Of a stretch of DNA of 64,000 nt, positions 38,291-51,303 are shown piece by piece (the stretch's first letter is position 1; each line of letters starts with the position of its first letter). The position numbers and the translations under genes are program-made. A model generated the notes under the pieces. The model was not told the DNA's origin. It saw nothing but the letters and a program-made list of their open reading frames with translations, and did not search any database. The DNA lies in contig NC_092188.1 in NCBI RefSeq assembly GCF_043641665.1, forward strand, positions 14,901,704 through 14,965,703, read 5' to 3'. Source of the stretch: Enoplosus armatus (lineage: Eukaryota; Chordata; Actinopteri; Centrarchiformes; Enoplosidae).

Positions 38291-38439
38291 TACAATTGAT
38301 GTTAATACATCAGCAGTAATAATAATAATAATCAAATAATACATTCATTATTGATAATACTTACTTACTTACTTTTAAATATTAAACCAGATTTTGAATC
38401 GGGACTTTTGAGAAAATGATGCGAGTATCTGTTCCACCA

Positions 38440-38582
38440 CTGCAGATTTGAGGGCTGCTGTCTCTTTAAGGAGGCAGAGGTTCCAAAGAACGTGATCTCG
38501 CGCGTGAGGTCCGTAAGTCAAGACCGGGAACTAGCTGTGCACGTTCACTTCTTGGCAAACTACAAACTTCTACATATCACAG
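38440..38582 (+). promoter_or_regulatory. rcc1: rcc1 promoter and untranslated first exon
   Basis: A short GC-richer island with CpGs (ctcgcgcgtgaggtccg, about 38496-38512) interrupts AT-rich DNA and ends in a donor, atcacag|gttagt at 38582/38583. The next exon (39837) carries 18 nt of leader before the rcc1 ATG, so an untranslated first exon here fits. There is no TATA box, as is usual for a housekeeping gene. The transcription start is not defined. Confidence 0.5.
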
Positions 38583-39604
38583 GTTAGTAAATTACCATCT
38601 CCTTAACTGTCCAGCTGCGACAAACAGGCAATAATAAACACTACTGAAGGAACGTGTATGCAGTTCTTTCAGTAAATTATGTTGTTGTACTTTATTCATT
38701 CCAGAATGTCATGTTAACGCTGCTAGCTAGTTAGCGCTGGCTAGCAAACAGCTCTGACCGTTAGCTAGTGTCATATAGACTAGCTATACATACATGCGAG
38801 GCAGCTAACATTTGCTATGTGGTAAAAACGTAATTTTTGCATCTTAACGTTCCATTCTTTCTGTATTAGTAGCCAACTGTGTCACATTTGTTTACGATCA
38901 TGAATTAGACTGAAGCTCATACATGTTCGGTAACCTAGCTGTCGAGCTACATGTTAGCAAGGACACATGGGTACTGCCAATGTTAGATCACGCTGCCTAT
39001 TTAAAACTACGGTATGCATCTAGCTGATGTTTAAACACTGACCGCACTCTCTAGACATGTCCTTACAAACATTTGATGTCTATCATAGAGTCGATAGGTG
39101 TGACTGAGAGCTGAGCGTGACTCCAGTTTCCTTATTTTACGGACGTTTAATTCACAAGAGCGTGGTGGCAGAAGTGGAGGAGGCACAGCTGCGTGAAAGA
39201 ACATGACAGTGTGCCAGCCATTGAGAAGACTCTCTGGCAGCTGTTGAACCCCAACAACTCCTGGTTAATGTTACGACCAAAATAAGGACTGATTGTGTCT
39301 GTCGATCAACTGTGTTTTCCAGTAGGCTTGAGAGTGTATAGAAATGCCAATATTGCTTACCATATATACCTCACACTCAAAGCCCCACAACAAAGCATAT
39401 AAGGTACCAGAGCACTTGAAGGAGATGCTCTGATGCCAAGTGCAGACACAGTACTTCTTAAAGAGGTATTTATGAAGTTACAGGTATACCACAAATAATG
39501 AAACAAATACATTAATTGGTGCATTAGTTAAAGCTCATTCATACCATACCTGTCACTAGTTGCATTTTGAATATTTATCGTCATTGTAAACAACACCGTA
39601 AAGA

Positions 39605-39624
39605 CCCCCCCCCCCCCCCCCCCC
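39605..39624. repeat. Poly-C run in rcc1 first intron
   Basis: A homopolymer of about 20 C residues followed by tcccct. The length is likely polymorphic or assembly-sensitive. Confidence 0.9.
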
Positions 39625-39854
39625 TCCCCTTGCAGCAGAGATTATTTGCCTGTCATTGTCAGTGGGTCTGCAATTTATGTTTATTTTCACTATTAGACAA
39701 TCTGTTGATAATTTTATTTTTGGTTAATCATTTAGTCTATTTAAGCATAGTGTATTTTTCACCAACAGTACAGCTTGGTGACTTTAACCCATGGTAGGTT
39801 ATGAAAATAATTTATTCTCTTTTGTTTTTCCCACAGTCCTTAAGTGTTGCTGTC

Positions 39855-42800
39855 ATGCCTGCTAAAAAGTACACCACCAAGAGGAAGTCTGATGCTATCG
39901 TGGAGGATGATAGAGACCCCAAGAAAGTGAAAGGTAAATCACTGACCTTTTCAAGAAAGGGCTGTTAAAAGCAACCAGACTGGATGAGACCCATGTCTCT
40001 GGTCACTGACAACAATGTTGTTTTTGTTTGTGTGTGTTTTTAGATATTGTTAACTTGTTAGTCTGGCTGAAAAATCACAATGAGACTTAATTTTAATATA
40101 CACTATAGATGTATTTCAAACTTGAAGATCCAAATCAAATTGCTGTTAGGACAACAATACACACCCAGTTAATGGAAGGGCAGCATCTGGTTGTAAGAAT
40201 GTCACACCACACCCATAGTTTTAACCTCAGGCCACAGTCAAGTTTGGTCCTGTAAGACTAACAATATCTAAGATCAAGTTGAATTACCTGCATATGAAAT
40301 TGTGTGTCTGTAACAGAAATAAAACTAAAAGCAAAATGAGGCAAAGGGCTAATTGCTAGTAAGCTGACACGTACACTTTGAGAGCATTAAAACCAAAATC
40401 AGGCAAAGTGCTAATTGTTGGTAAACTGACACTTACCTTATCTGTGTTAGCTTAGCAGCAGCCTTTGTAATTGTGATATAATTACTAAAATGCACATGAA
40501 ATTGTGTGTGTGTGTAACAGTTTCCCACAGGAGTCATGGCAAGGAGGCAGGCGAGGTTCTTGTTGTGGGTCAGGGTGATGTTGGACAGTTGGGTCTAGGC
40601 GAGGACATCATTGAAAGGAAGAAGCCGGCCCTTGTGTCCCTGCCAGAGAAAATTGTGCAAGTGATAGCTGGAGGCATGCACACTGTGTGCCTCAGCGACA
40701 CTGGCCATGTAAGGAAGCACCTCTCTTATTCCTCTTCAAATTAAAATTATATGGCTAATGGTATGGCTCCTTGCTCACATTTTAACTAAAGGTCTCAAGC
40801 TGCCCAGATAAACTGATATGTTTTGGGGGGGTTCTTTTGTAGGTCTACACTTTTGGCTGTAACGATGAAGGAGCCCTTGGTCGGGACACAACTGGGGAGT
40901 GTTCTGAGATGGTTCCAGGAAAGGTGACGCTGGAGGAGAAGGTGGTCCAGGTGTCGGCAGGGGACAGCCACACAGCTGCACTCGCAGAGGATGGAACAGT
41001 GTACATCTGGGGCTCCTTCAGGGTTCGTTACCTGCTGTTTTCTGCCAACTAGGCCTGTGCTTGGAAGTGTTTGTGTGTGTGTGAAAGAGATTTCCCCTAC
41101 ATCTGGTCAATTAGAGACTTCTGAACTTTTTTTTTTTTAATCCTCTCTACCCGCAAAACTATGAGCACCAGTAGGAATTTTCTGTACTCTTGTTCACCTT
41201 ACACGCACACCTGACCATCACACCCAAACAGTATGTTAGTTTGCATCCATTCACAAGACATTTGCTTTCAGGATGGAAGCCATTTTGTCGCCTGGCAGAC
41301 CGGCGGGTCTCAAATAATTCACTGGAGCATTTCACTATTTTCTAGTGTTTTCCGAATCTCTACTTGACAACTGTTAATACTCTATATAACGTATTTGAAT
41401 TATCTGCCCTTCACTGTCCACAACTTCCCGCCTTTTTGCTACTGCCATCCTCCTACTGTATTTTATTTCACCAGAATAATCCCCTCAGTATCAATACTGC
41501 TTTCCAGTGAGTCCTGGGTAAATGCATAAAAACAAATGATGAAATAATGACAATTAAAAACAAACAAATCTTCTATCCATATTTAATATCCCCCCATATT
41601 AATCCTTTTTTAACAAATTTGTTTGATCTAAGTGGTATCGGCAGTCTCATTTCCTTTAAGCCCCATTTGAGTGGGATGCTACATAAAAATGAAGTCAAAG
41701 TTAGTTACTCTTGACTGGAACTTTAGCAAATGACTCAGAATATCCTGCTGACTGTTTGATTTAAACACTTCAATGCTCATTAGCACAGAGCTTGAGTCTG
41801 AACATACTGAAACTTTCTTTCATTTATTCTATAAAATCTCCATATGCTCTGATTTTGTTTTTGTTACCACCAAACTCAAACTTGACCTGAGCCTGTCCAT
41901 ATTTCCAGCCAGGCTGATGGATCATTTTATTAGTTTGTCTAGCCTAACCTAATGGTTCGCTATTTGCTGTTTTGTTTTTCTCTTATTTCCAATGCCCACC
42001 CTCGTACATCAACCTGCAGAGATGGAGAATTTTCAAATGGTCCCAGAAAACAAACAAACAAAATACTCTTGTTGTTGTACTGGCTTATAACAACTTCTCT
42101 GTCAGCTACACTTGTACTACTGCAGTATAAACTCTTGATCCAGTCCCTGTGTGTGACATCTTTACGTTAATGAAGGGGTCATATCCTTATCTTGGTCCAA
42201 CACTCCATACCCATCATCATTTTCCTGCACACAGATAATATCAGATTTATATAACATTATAAAATTTCAATCTTTTGTGAAATAAAATAAATAAATACTG
42301 GTTTGTTACCTGACTTATCCTTTAGGTTATCAACCACTTCTTACGTCAGTCCGGTTAAACTGAGATGATGTTCTGCTGCTTTAACAAGTTTGTCAGGTTT
42401 AGACTCCACACCTGCTGTGCTATAAAAAAGCAAGCAGATTCTTCTAGTGTACTACACATCCTGTCATCCGTTTCCTTTCTCCAATGGCGTCGCTCTTTCC
42501 TCAGACTTTCCTAATTGCCCCTGCATAAGAGATTATTATTCTCAGTTATTCTCAGCTTTTGAACTTTTTCTCATGTCCATCTTTTTGATCTCTGTCATTT
42601 CTGCCTCATGTGACTACATGACTGAATCTCTGACAGTTGTACCATGTTACGTGTTTGGGAACAAAAACAGCTTCACATTGTAACTCATTAGACAGTAAAT
42701 ATAGTTTGATGATCCTTCGTTACGCCATTCTTAATTGTTTTCATCTCAGCACTTACTTATAATTACTCAGTGGCACACTGGCAATTACATCTCTATCACC

Positions 42801-45800
42801 TCTGCATACCTTCTGTATTCCCTCTTGATTTTTGACAGTGCTGAAACTAACTGTTTCACGCTGTAACCACTGTTTTTTTAAAAAAATCCTCTTTAACATG
42901 TTTTTATTGTTATCCCAGATCTGATATTTTATCTGGTATCTCATATTTTGAATGTTTTCTATATGTGCATTATACATCCCATCAACCAACTTCCATTCAG
43001 AAGGAATCTGGCAAATCAAATCTCTCCAATTCAATTCAATTCAATTTTATTTATATAGCGCCAAATCACAACAAAGTCATCTCATGACACTTTACAAAAT
43101 AGAGCAGGTCTAGACCGACTCTTTATAATGTTATTACAGAGACCCAACAGTTCCCACCATGAGCAAGCATTTTGGCGACAGTGGCAAGGAAAAACTTCCT
43201 TTTAAGAGGCAGAAACCTTGAGCAGAACCAGACTCTAGGTGGGTGGTCATCTGCTTTGACCGGTTGGGTTTTAGGGAGAGAGAGAGAGAGAGACAGAGAG
43301 ACAGAGAGAGAGAGACACAGACAGACAGAGAGACACAGACAGACAGAGAGACACAGACAGACAGAGAGACACAGACAGACAGACAGACAGATAGGTAGGC
43401 AAAGATGTATGGCAGCACTAACAGTAGAAATAGCTGTAATATTAGCTGAGATTAATAATAGGAGCTTTAATAGTGACAGAACTACGACTAAACATAATAA
43501 CTGTAGTGATGGGAGTCAGGCAGGCCCATGGCGGCAGCAGCACCCAGGCGTACCAGGACCACGATCCACAGCGACCTACGAGTCGACAAAGCACAAAGAA
43601 ACTCCGGGGAAGAAATAAAGTTAGTAACATGCATTGGACTGTGATGAATGTGCAAAGATGAAGAGGGAGAGGAGGAAAGCTCAGTGCATCATGGGAAGTC
43701 CCCCGGCAGTGTAGGCCTATAGCAGCATAACTAGGCTATACAGCTATACAGACAATTGCATCGTCTGTGTAGCTGAATGTTTGTCTCAGCCATTTTTCCT
43801 CTCGCTTTAATCATCTCCTATTTTCTATTGTAGTCATCTTTCCTAAGTCAGCTCACACACTGATTTCGTTTTGGGCTATGTTCAATGGGCATCAGAAATG
43901 TATAAATGTGAAATATTTCATCATAAAATAGCGATACTTGACCTGTGAGTAGGTAATGGAAGTAAAATGCATGCCAATGTGTAAATGTTGTTGTTAGTGG
44001 AAGCCTCTACGAAGGAATTTGGTTATAATTAATCCAAAAAACAATGTTCCCAGTTTTAATGATCAGGTATCATTAAATCAAACATAGAAGGTTGGTGACC
44101 AACAGCCATGCTATACTTTTCATAACCTAAAACAATGATCAATGCGTGTCTCTGGGTTTAACCATTAATATGCTGGACCCTTTTTTTTCCAGGATAACAA
44201 TGGTGTTATAGGTCTTTTGGCTCCCATGAAATCATCTACCGTTCCAGTCAAAGTCCCCGTTTCAGAACCTGTTGTGAAAATTGCATCAGGTAAGAAACTG
44301 TCCTCTTTAGTTTGTTTGTATGCCGTATATTAACTTCTAATAGTGTTTCTGTTTAACTATCATGAATCCTTAAATAGGTAACGACCACCTGGTACTGCTT
44401 ACACTGGATGGAAATCTTTACACATCAGGCACTGCAGAGCAGGGGCAGCTGGGAAGAGTGCCTATGTTTTTTTCAGACAGAGGAGCCAGGAGAGGCCTCA
44501 GTGAGTAACGCAGGGCTTAGCTCATGGTGGAATAAATTTTTTTTCATGTACATTCATCTCTTGATTTGTTATTCCATTAACAATAGATGTTTTCATGTCT
44601 TGTGTGTGATTGTGGTGCTCTGGCTGACTGTGTGCCCTGTGATTTCAGTCTGGTTGCTGATACCACATGTGGTAACAGTCAGAGGTAAAGTTCACTTCAC
44701 AGATGCCTTCTGTGGGTCGTACTGCACCTTTGCTATATCAAAAGAGGGACATGTTTATGGATTTGGCCTCTCCAACTATCACCAGCTGGGTTAGTATGGC
44801 ACATCAGATATTTAGTTTGATAATGTGAATTGATTCAATTAGTGTTATAACTTTTAACTGTAGCGGTATCTGACATTTACGGTTAGCTATGAGACAGTTG
44901 TTCACATTCTGCTCAAAGGTAATTGCATCAAGAGGTATTTTATGTGTCCTTACACCATTAGTTTTTTTTATTCCTCTCTTCAGGCACTAAAAGCATCAGG
45001 CCGTGTTTTCACCCAACAAAACTGACATGTTTCAAGAACTCTACCACCTCCTGGGTGAGCTTCTCTGGAGGGCAACATCACACAGTCTGCCTTGATGCTG
45101 AAGGTAAGCTCCGACTAACTGTGCTTTCAGGCCGTATCAGACTTTGTGATCCCATCAAGACGTTGATTTTACAAGTCAATGTGTTAGCACTCAAGTCTCA
45201 TTTGCATTGTCTTTGTATTCGTTTCTATACACCTAATGTTCCTTCCAATAAAATATTATTGGAAAAAAGCATACTAAAACACACGTGAAAATTGTGTTTT
45301 GTTTAATTCTCTCCTAAAAACCTCTCTAAAAAATCAGTAGTTTTGTAAATTGTTTAGAAAGCTACTCCACAAGTAAAGGACCCAGGTGGTTTTATCTAAA
45401 GTACTTTGACAAACAAACAATATATGAATCCTTTTTCTCTCTATCTTTTAGGACAGGTGTATAGCCTGGGCAGAGCAGAGTATGGTCGTCTTGGTCTGGG
45501 CCAAGAGGCTGAAGAGAAGAGTGAGCCCACACCTGTGATGGGGATTGAGCCGGCCAGTGGAGTGACATGTGGGGCGTCTGTCAGCTACGCCGTCACCAGA
45601 GAAGGTGAGAAGCAAAACAAATGCGGCAGAGGATCATTGTGTGGATGTTTTATTGCTTGCTTGTAAAGCAGTGACCTACAACAAGTCCTCATACCTTAAC
45701 GATAAGATTAGTCATTTGACAAAACGACCTATAGGTTGTTTTCTGATCAGCCACCTCTACGGTGAGGAAAGGGTTGCCATTTTGGTCAAAAAACTACATT

Positions 45801-46344
45801 GGACATTAACATGATCTCCTCACACTGTTTCTACACACGACCATCCACCTTGACCTAATCCCTAACAAGTTTTATGGCAGTAAAACAGCAGCTTGCTTCT
45901 TCTGCCTTTGCAGGGAACCATCATTATTCACATGCAAGAGGCCTTTGTCTGGAAAACGCAAACATAGGTCCTTTTTTAAGTATAGTTGGATGTACAGTAA
46001 ATATCCCTCACTACGGCAAGTTCTCTATACTGCTAGCGGATAGAAAATTGTATTTTTGTTTTTGTTTTTCCAAACTGTGTGTCAACTTCATTTGTCTAAT
46101 GTTTGCAATTAGCCAAAAGGGTAAAAAAGGATGCTCACCCCACTGACTGTCGGCTGTGCTTACTCCAGGATCTGTGTACGCCTGGGGCATGGGCACCAAC
46201 ATGCAGCTTGGTACAGGAAACGAGGATGATGAGTGGAGCCCTGTGAAGATGACAGGCAAGCAGCTGGAGAACCGCACAGTACTGATGGCCTCCAGCGGAG
46301 GGCAGCACACGGTCCTTTTGGTCAAAGACAAGCAGGAGAGCTGA
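39855..46344 (+). CDS. rcc1: Regulator of chromosome condensation 1 (Ran GEF), 9 coding exons
   Basis: Chromatin-bound guanine-nucleotide exchange factor for Ran, which generates nuclear RanGTP for transport, spindle assembly and nuclear-envelope formation. Coding exons: 39855-39933, 40521-40708, 40843-41022, 44193-44289, 44378-44500, 44649-44789, 44984-45103, 45452-45604, 46169-46344 (TGA). Phases close to give 418 aa (human 421). The basic N-terminal tail [12 protein letters not shown] precedes the seven-bladed propeller. Blade signatures are seen in order: [152 protein letters not shown] and [14 protein letters not shown]. The Asp in GNDHL and the His in GGQHHT are at the Ran-facing active region known from human RCC1. 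The donor after the third coding exon is gttcgt, a weak site before a 3.2-kb intron. Confidence 0.96.
43022..43262 (+). repeat. Dispersed teleost repeat ('tatatagcgccaaatcacaa' family)
   Basis: It opens with tandem caatt units, then 'ttatttatatagcgccaaat', 'gagacccaacagttcccacc', 'ggcgacagtggcaaggaaaa' and 'gaaaccttgagcagaaccag'. This order is that of a very abundant fish interspersed repeat. It is non-coding and diverged, and open frames across it are not genes. Its class is uncertain from this copy alone. Confidence 0.75.
43276..43391. repeat. (GA)n / (ACAG)n microsatellite
   Basis: A GA tract grades into a higher-order array of 'acagacagacagagagac' units repeated about four times, then ACAG repeats. 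It directly follows the dispersed repeat and may have grown from its purine-rich tail. Confidence 0.9.
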
Positions 46345-46945
46345 TGTCTATCTCGGGCAGAGAGTGATGGGGGGATCTTTTGATCTGTTTGAAGATGATG
46401 CTTTCTTCACGATGCCTAAATCTGAGGATGGGGTTAATCTGTATGTGACTTCCTGTGTTTAGCAGAGGGTGTGTGAGGGTGCAGGGCCCTTTGTGAACTC
46501 TTCTCTTCCTGGTGTGGGGGGAAAAAGGTTCATGGATGTTCAGTAGATCATGAAAAATGAGAGACTATTTTTTTTAAATCTAGTTTTTGATGTTCTCTTT
46601 GAATTCTTTTCATTGAAAGTCATTAGTGTGACTGTAAGATGGTATATGTGATGTTTGTGAATGTGACTCTGCATGTACATAAAGGAAATGAGAGTGCAAG
46701 CCTTTTAATGACTTCCCCAAACAATAGTCTTTTTAAGTATTTTTTTCTTTTCTTTAAAGCAATAATTCCATTGGCCATCGTTCAGACAGGACATTTATAC
46801 TCCATGAGTTTAATGTGAGACTACTGTTCATTTTACCTATGGCACACATAGTTGTGACTATTTGAACATTTGGTAACGCATCATACTGTATCCTGCATTT
46901 TGTTGCTTCTCCTGTCTGAAAATAAAGATTACATTTTAAGTTTTT
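46345..46945 (+). other. rcc1: rcc1 3'UTR
   Basis: Non-coding sequence after the TGA, with a canonical AATAAA at about 46921 giving a likely 3' end near 46,940. A family B repeat copy begins about 40 bp further on. Confidence 0.6.
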
Positions 46946-46984
46946 AAGCCTTTTCTTATCCAATGCATCAAATATTTTACAATT

Positions 46985-47254
46985 TTTTGGATAATTGACT
47001 AATTATTTGAGTTATTTTTCCATGCAAAAAATACCAAACATTTGCTGGTTCAAGCTTCTCAGATGTGAGGATTTGCTGCATTTCTTTTTTCTAATGATGG
47101 TAAACTAAATACCTATTCATTTGTTGTGTTGGTCAGACAAAACAAGCTAATTTAAATTTGGCTCTGGGAATTTTTTTGACAGGCATTTTTAACAATTTTC
47201 TGACATTATGTAGACAAAACAATTAATTGAATCAAGAAAATAGTTAGAGCTCTA
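46985..47254 (-). repeat. Dispersed teleost repeat, family B copy 3 (reverse)
   Basis: Reverse-oriented copy: 'acaattttctgacattatgt' and 'aaaatagttagagctct' at its right end are the reverse complement of the 5' part of the family, and 'cttctcagatgtgaggattt' mirrors its middle. Confidence 0.65.
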
Positions 47255-50200
47255 ATGAAAATTTGTAGTTGTGCCGTAACCACAAACATGCTGGCAGGGA
47301 CACCATGTTTGCAAAAGGGAAAATCCACATTATTCCAATAAGGTTTGACATTTCGGTCAATATGGAAGACTTCTGTTAACAAATGACAAGAACAACAATT
47401 CAGTTGATTTTGATTTAAGTGAATGAAAGGAGACATTTTTAATATACCAATTGTTGAGGATATGGGCACATTTTGTTATTTATAACTTTGATACCATAAA
47501 GAAATAACTTGAAAATGTAAAAGAAGTTGTGTCCACTGTTACTGATGGGGAATAAAGATTACATCTCCATTTTATTTCACAGATGATTAGGATTAGGTGA
47601 CATGGATTCACTCCTATATAAATAAATTGTGATATAGTTAAAAATTCAAGAATAAATATTAATGAGATGGGAATGTGTGTTTTTGTCTAATAAAGACACT
47701 AATAAACTGTTTCAACACTTGCAGTTTGGTAAAGGGGTAAATGCTGTGGCAAAATCTCTGATGGTAGACTCATTTATATTAGCTCATAGCAGACATCATT
47801 CAATTTTTTCACCATTTCAGTAAGCAGTGTGGAAGGGAGGTTCCAAAAAAGCAGTGATACCTGAGCTGCTTTATGTCTATTATGTATGCAAACATCACAT
47901 TCCATACACATCGAGTCATGAATGTAAATGAGGAACACTTAAGGATGTAAATGATGGCACAAGTACATACATCAAAGCTACATGCTGTTGTGTTTTATCT
48001 GGGGTGAAATGTGGTCCTTGCTTGTCTCATCTTGCTTTCATCTGACCAAAAGGACCAATGATGAAGTGAAAAGCCCTTGTGGCGGAAAGCTACTCAAAAA
48101 GCTTTGAAATGCTAAAGTATTTTTCATAAGCAGTTAATTGCACAGAATGAAACTCTTGTCGCGTTTGTTTTGCATCGCTGTTTGTCCTGTGACAAAGAAG
48201 AGATGTCCGGAATACATTTGAAGGCACAGTTCACTGCTCGTCATTAATGGTTGTTCAGTGGCTCCAAAAGTCTCTCAAAAGCAACAGTGGTGATTATTCT
48301 GAACCATTTCCAGTGTTTCTGTTCTGCCTCTGCCACACGGTGTCAACTCTCCTTTTTTAGTAGAAACCATGTCTGAAATGGTTTATGTGCTAAAAGAAAT
48401 GCAGCTTTCTCTGTCACACCTGACATGTACTACAAATGCGTTTGAGAAACGTTCTCAAAGCACATTGTCTGCAAAGAGAATAAGTGGATGTTCGTTTTTT
48501 TCTTTATATATTGTAGTGACAGTTAAGTGAAGGTGTCGTTAGTCTCAGACCAAGACTTACTGCACTGCCATACACAACATACTGTTTCATAAAAACAGAT
48601 ACAGATAGATGGATAGGCAACAACTCAACCAAAAAGATAATATAACATTTCAGACTGTGGTGTGACGGCAATTTTAGATTTCGTGAACTTTCTCTGATGG
48701 CTCAAACCCTAAATCTTTTCTATTTTGAAATGTTGCCGTAGTTCAGTAATGAGCTGTTACAACATTAGACACCAAGCAGAGTGAAATATCCAATCACATA
48801 ATTATGACACTGATTAAGTGGCCTTTAGACACGCACTCATTATTTTTCGTCACCAACTGTGCCTGAATTTTTATGCAATTTAACTTAATTTGTTTTGGAC
48901 AATTTTAAGAAACCTCCAGACCACATTGCATTTTTTAAACCTGTTAAAATGTAGTTGTTGCATCTCTGTCCTTTGGTTCTGCACTTTTAGACCTCCAAAA
49001 GATTAAAGCTGAATTCTTTCAAAGACTTTAAAAAAAAGAAAAAGACATTCACTGTGCAGACGTAGGTAAGTGGGACTGATGTAAGCTGTGAGGCTGAGAG
49101 AGGCTGTTGAAAGCATCCATCTTTGACATCTGTTAACAGCTTTCCACATGCTGGAGCATTCAAATTCTGATAATGCTCCAAAACCCAGAAACCTTCTCCT
49201 ACCTTTCCAGCACAAAGAGAAACATTCATACAGGGATTCTGCAGTGACATCCTGTGATTAATTCCTTTCACTTGTAGAAAGTATAACAGGGTTTTTCATA
49301 ATGCATGTGGTCTCTAATCTTCCTCTCGTTAAACTAATCACAGAGGAGATCAGGGAGTCTCAGGCACCTGCATCGCTGCACATTCACCCTAATAATGGAG
49401 GGAGCCAAATTAATCACAGCAATTGGCTGCTCCATTCGGAGCTGTACACAAGGATTTCATAAGCTTTTGTTTTGGTGACACTGTCTTTGCGCGTGCTTTA
49501 CACTGCACATCTGTAACAGGCTCGCAACAGGCTGCATGATGCATTCATGAACAGCAGCATCATGCTATTAGAATTATAACCTTACAATAGAGCACATTTT
49601 GCATCTTTTCGCTCTACCTTGATTGGGATGTGGCAGTTCTTGAGTCACCCCGCTGCTTTCTTAATTAACTTGTCATTTCAACTGGTACTGAGTGCTGTTT
49701 CTCAAGTACGTCTTAATCAAGAAACCCAAAGTTTTGTGATGATTTGAATGCTTTGGAGAGGCTTTACTCCAGGTTGTTTTCATCAAGTGGTCCCTAGTGG
49801 GAACCTGTTGTCCAGATCATTCCCGTCATACTCGCCTTTTCTCTCTCACACACACACACACACAGAAAAATTACATATTTTGGATAAAATACCTTTGAAT
49901 AAAATGTGTGTATGTGGGAAGTTAAGATGTAGAAAGAAAAGGGTGGATCTATAGAAAGCAAACATGGCCTCAAACACAAAATGCCCACAAAACACTTAAC
50001 ATCCATTTGCCATTTTCTATCATTGCTGACAGCTTGTCTGTGTATTTGTGTGAGAAAGCATTCAGCAAGTCCTTCATGAAGCGCTACTACTCTGAAAAGT
50101 AGGCTAACTGCACGGCGACAAAGAGAAAACCCCTGTATTATATACTGTATATGTAGGGTATATACATTTTTTTCTCAAAATATCACATATACTTCTGTAG

Positions 50201-51275
50201 AGGTACGTATTTTTATTGTTAAGTTATCTCTATTTAAAAAAAAAGAGTCAGAACCACTCAGAACCATCCGGTCACTTCACTCATCTTACTGAAGTGATGT
50301 ATGAAGTACTTCATGTATGAAATAAAACGGTTGCCATGGCAGAGCAGATGGGAAGCTCTAATAGGAGAATGGTCTACACTGAGAAAACATGTATTTCTGT
50401 TAGGGTGTGCACAGGAAATCAAATAGGTTATTATTAGCAAATGAGTACCTCTCTTGCTGCTAAGCTGCTGGTAGTCCATCGCCTGCGGACCATACTTGTA
50501 ATTACTGGAGATTGCCTTGATATGTTGGACCCCTCGTGCAGTGGGCTGAGGGCTTCTTGTGAGCCTCACAGCGGAGGACCAACAGCTGCGCAGGGCTTGT
50601 AAGAGGGGCCAGTCTCTCGATCTGATGCATAATTATAAATCTGTTATGTTGACCAAATGACAATGGGCATCAAACCCTGTTAATGAAGCTCCAATGGCGA
50701 GTGACACATCCCTTTCATGGACTTTTCTTGTAATTTACTTGATGTCCATGACATATTGAGTCTGTGCTAATTACTTACAGAGGTCCACATAAATCACCTT
50801 TGTGGTCGGAAGTGAAGTGGCAGGAGTCAGATAGTGGTTTTCTGAGGGAAGCAGCTGATACAAAGGGATGAAGCCTGTGAAAGAATTGGGTTTGCAAGCC
50901 CAGACCCATAGGGACTGTACAAAAATGATTAGTGGAGGAGAGGGGGTTGGAAAAGTTGGAAGGCATTGTAACTCTTATTCTGACTCTGTTAGTTAGTTGA
51001 GTCTTTTTTTCCTTTGCCATGTAGCAAATAGTTAAAAAGACAATTTGCGCCGGTGCCACGGTTCATAAAGGTGCACTTTGCCATATTCAATTTCAAAAAC
51101 GCTCCAGCAGAGCCAGAGATATCATTTTTTTTATTCCATGCATTCCTCTTCCTTTTCAAAACCTGGCGCCAACATTACCCACAAAGCAACTCAACAGCTG
51201 GAGATTTGGGTGTATTATGCTAATGTAGCCCCAAGCTGCTAGCCTCAAGCAGAGATGAGTAGCATCTGTAGCATC

Positions 51276-51303
51276 TGTGGCCTACTAGTAGTAGTAGGCC
51301 ACA
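51276..51303. repeat. Perfect 11-bp inverted repeat (hairpin)
   Basis: tgtggcctact and agtaggccaca are exact reverse complements separated by agtagt. Confidence 0.85.

Larger units (their letters stand above)
41023..44192 (+). other. rcc1: Large rcc1 intron, non-coding
   Basis: This 3.2-kb intron contains no supportable exon. It holds a dispersed repeat at 43022-43262 and a purine-rich microsatellite at 43276-43391. I looked for a small nucleolar RNA (H/ACA or C/D) because human RCC1 pre-mRNA hosts U17 snoRNAs, and could not identify one here or in the first intron. Confidence 0.6.

Noticed and set aside
38583..39836. Possible U17-type snoRNA in an rcc1 intron, as in human RCC1
   Set aside because: I could not find a convincing H-box/ACA arrangement. 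In fish U17 is reported from a ribosomal protein gene host, so absence here is not surprising.
43134..43618. Open frames of 94-148 codons on both strands
   Set aside because: They run through a dispersed repeat and the ACAG/GA microsatellite inside an rcc1 intron; the composition is that of the simple repeat.
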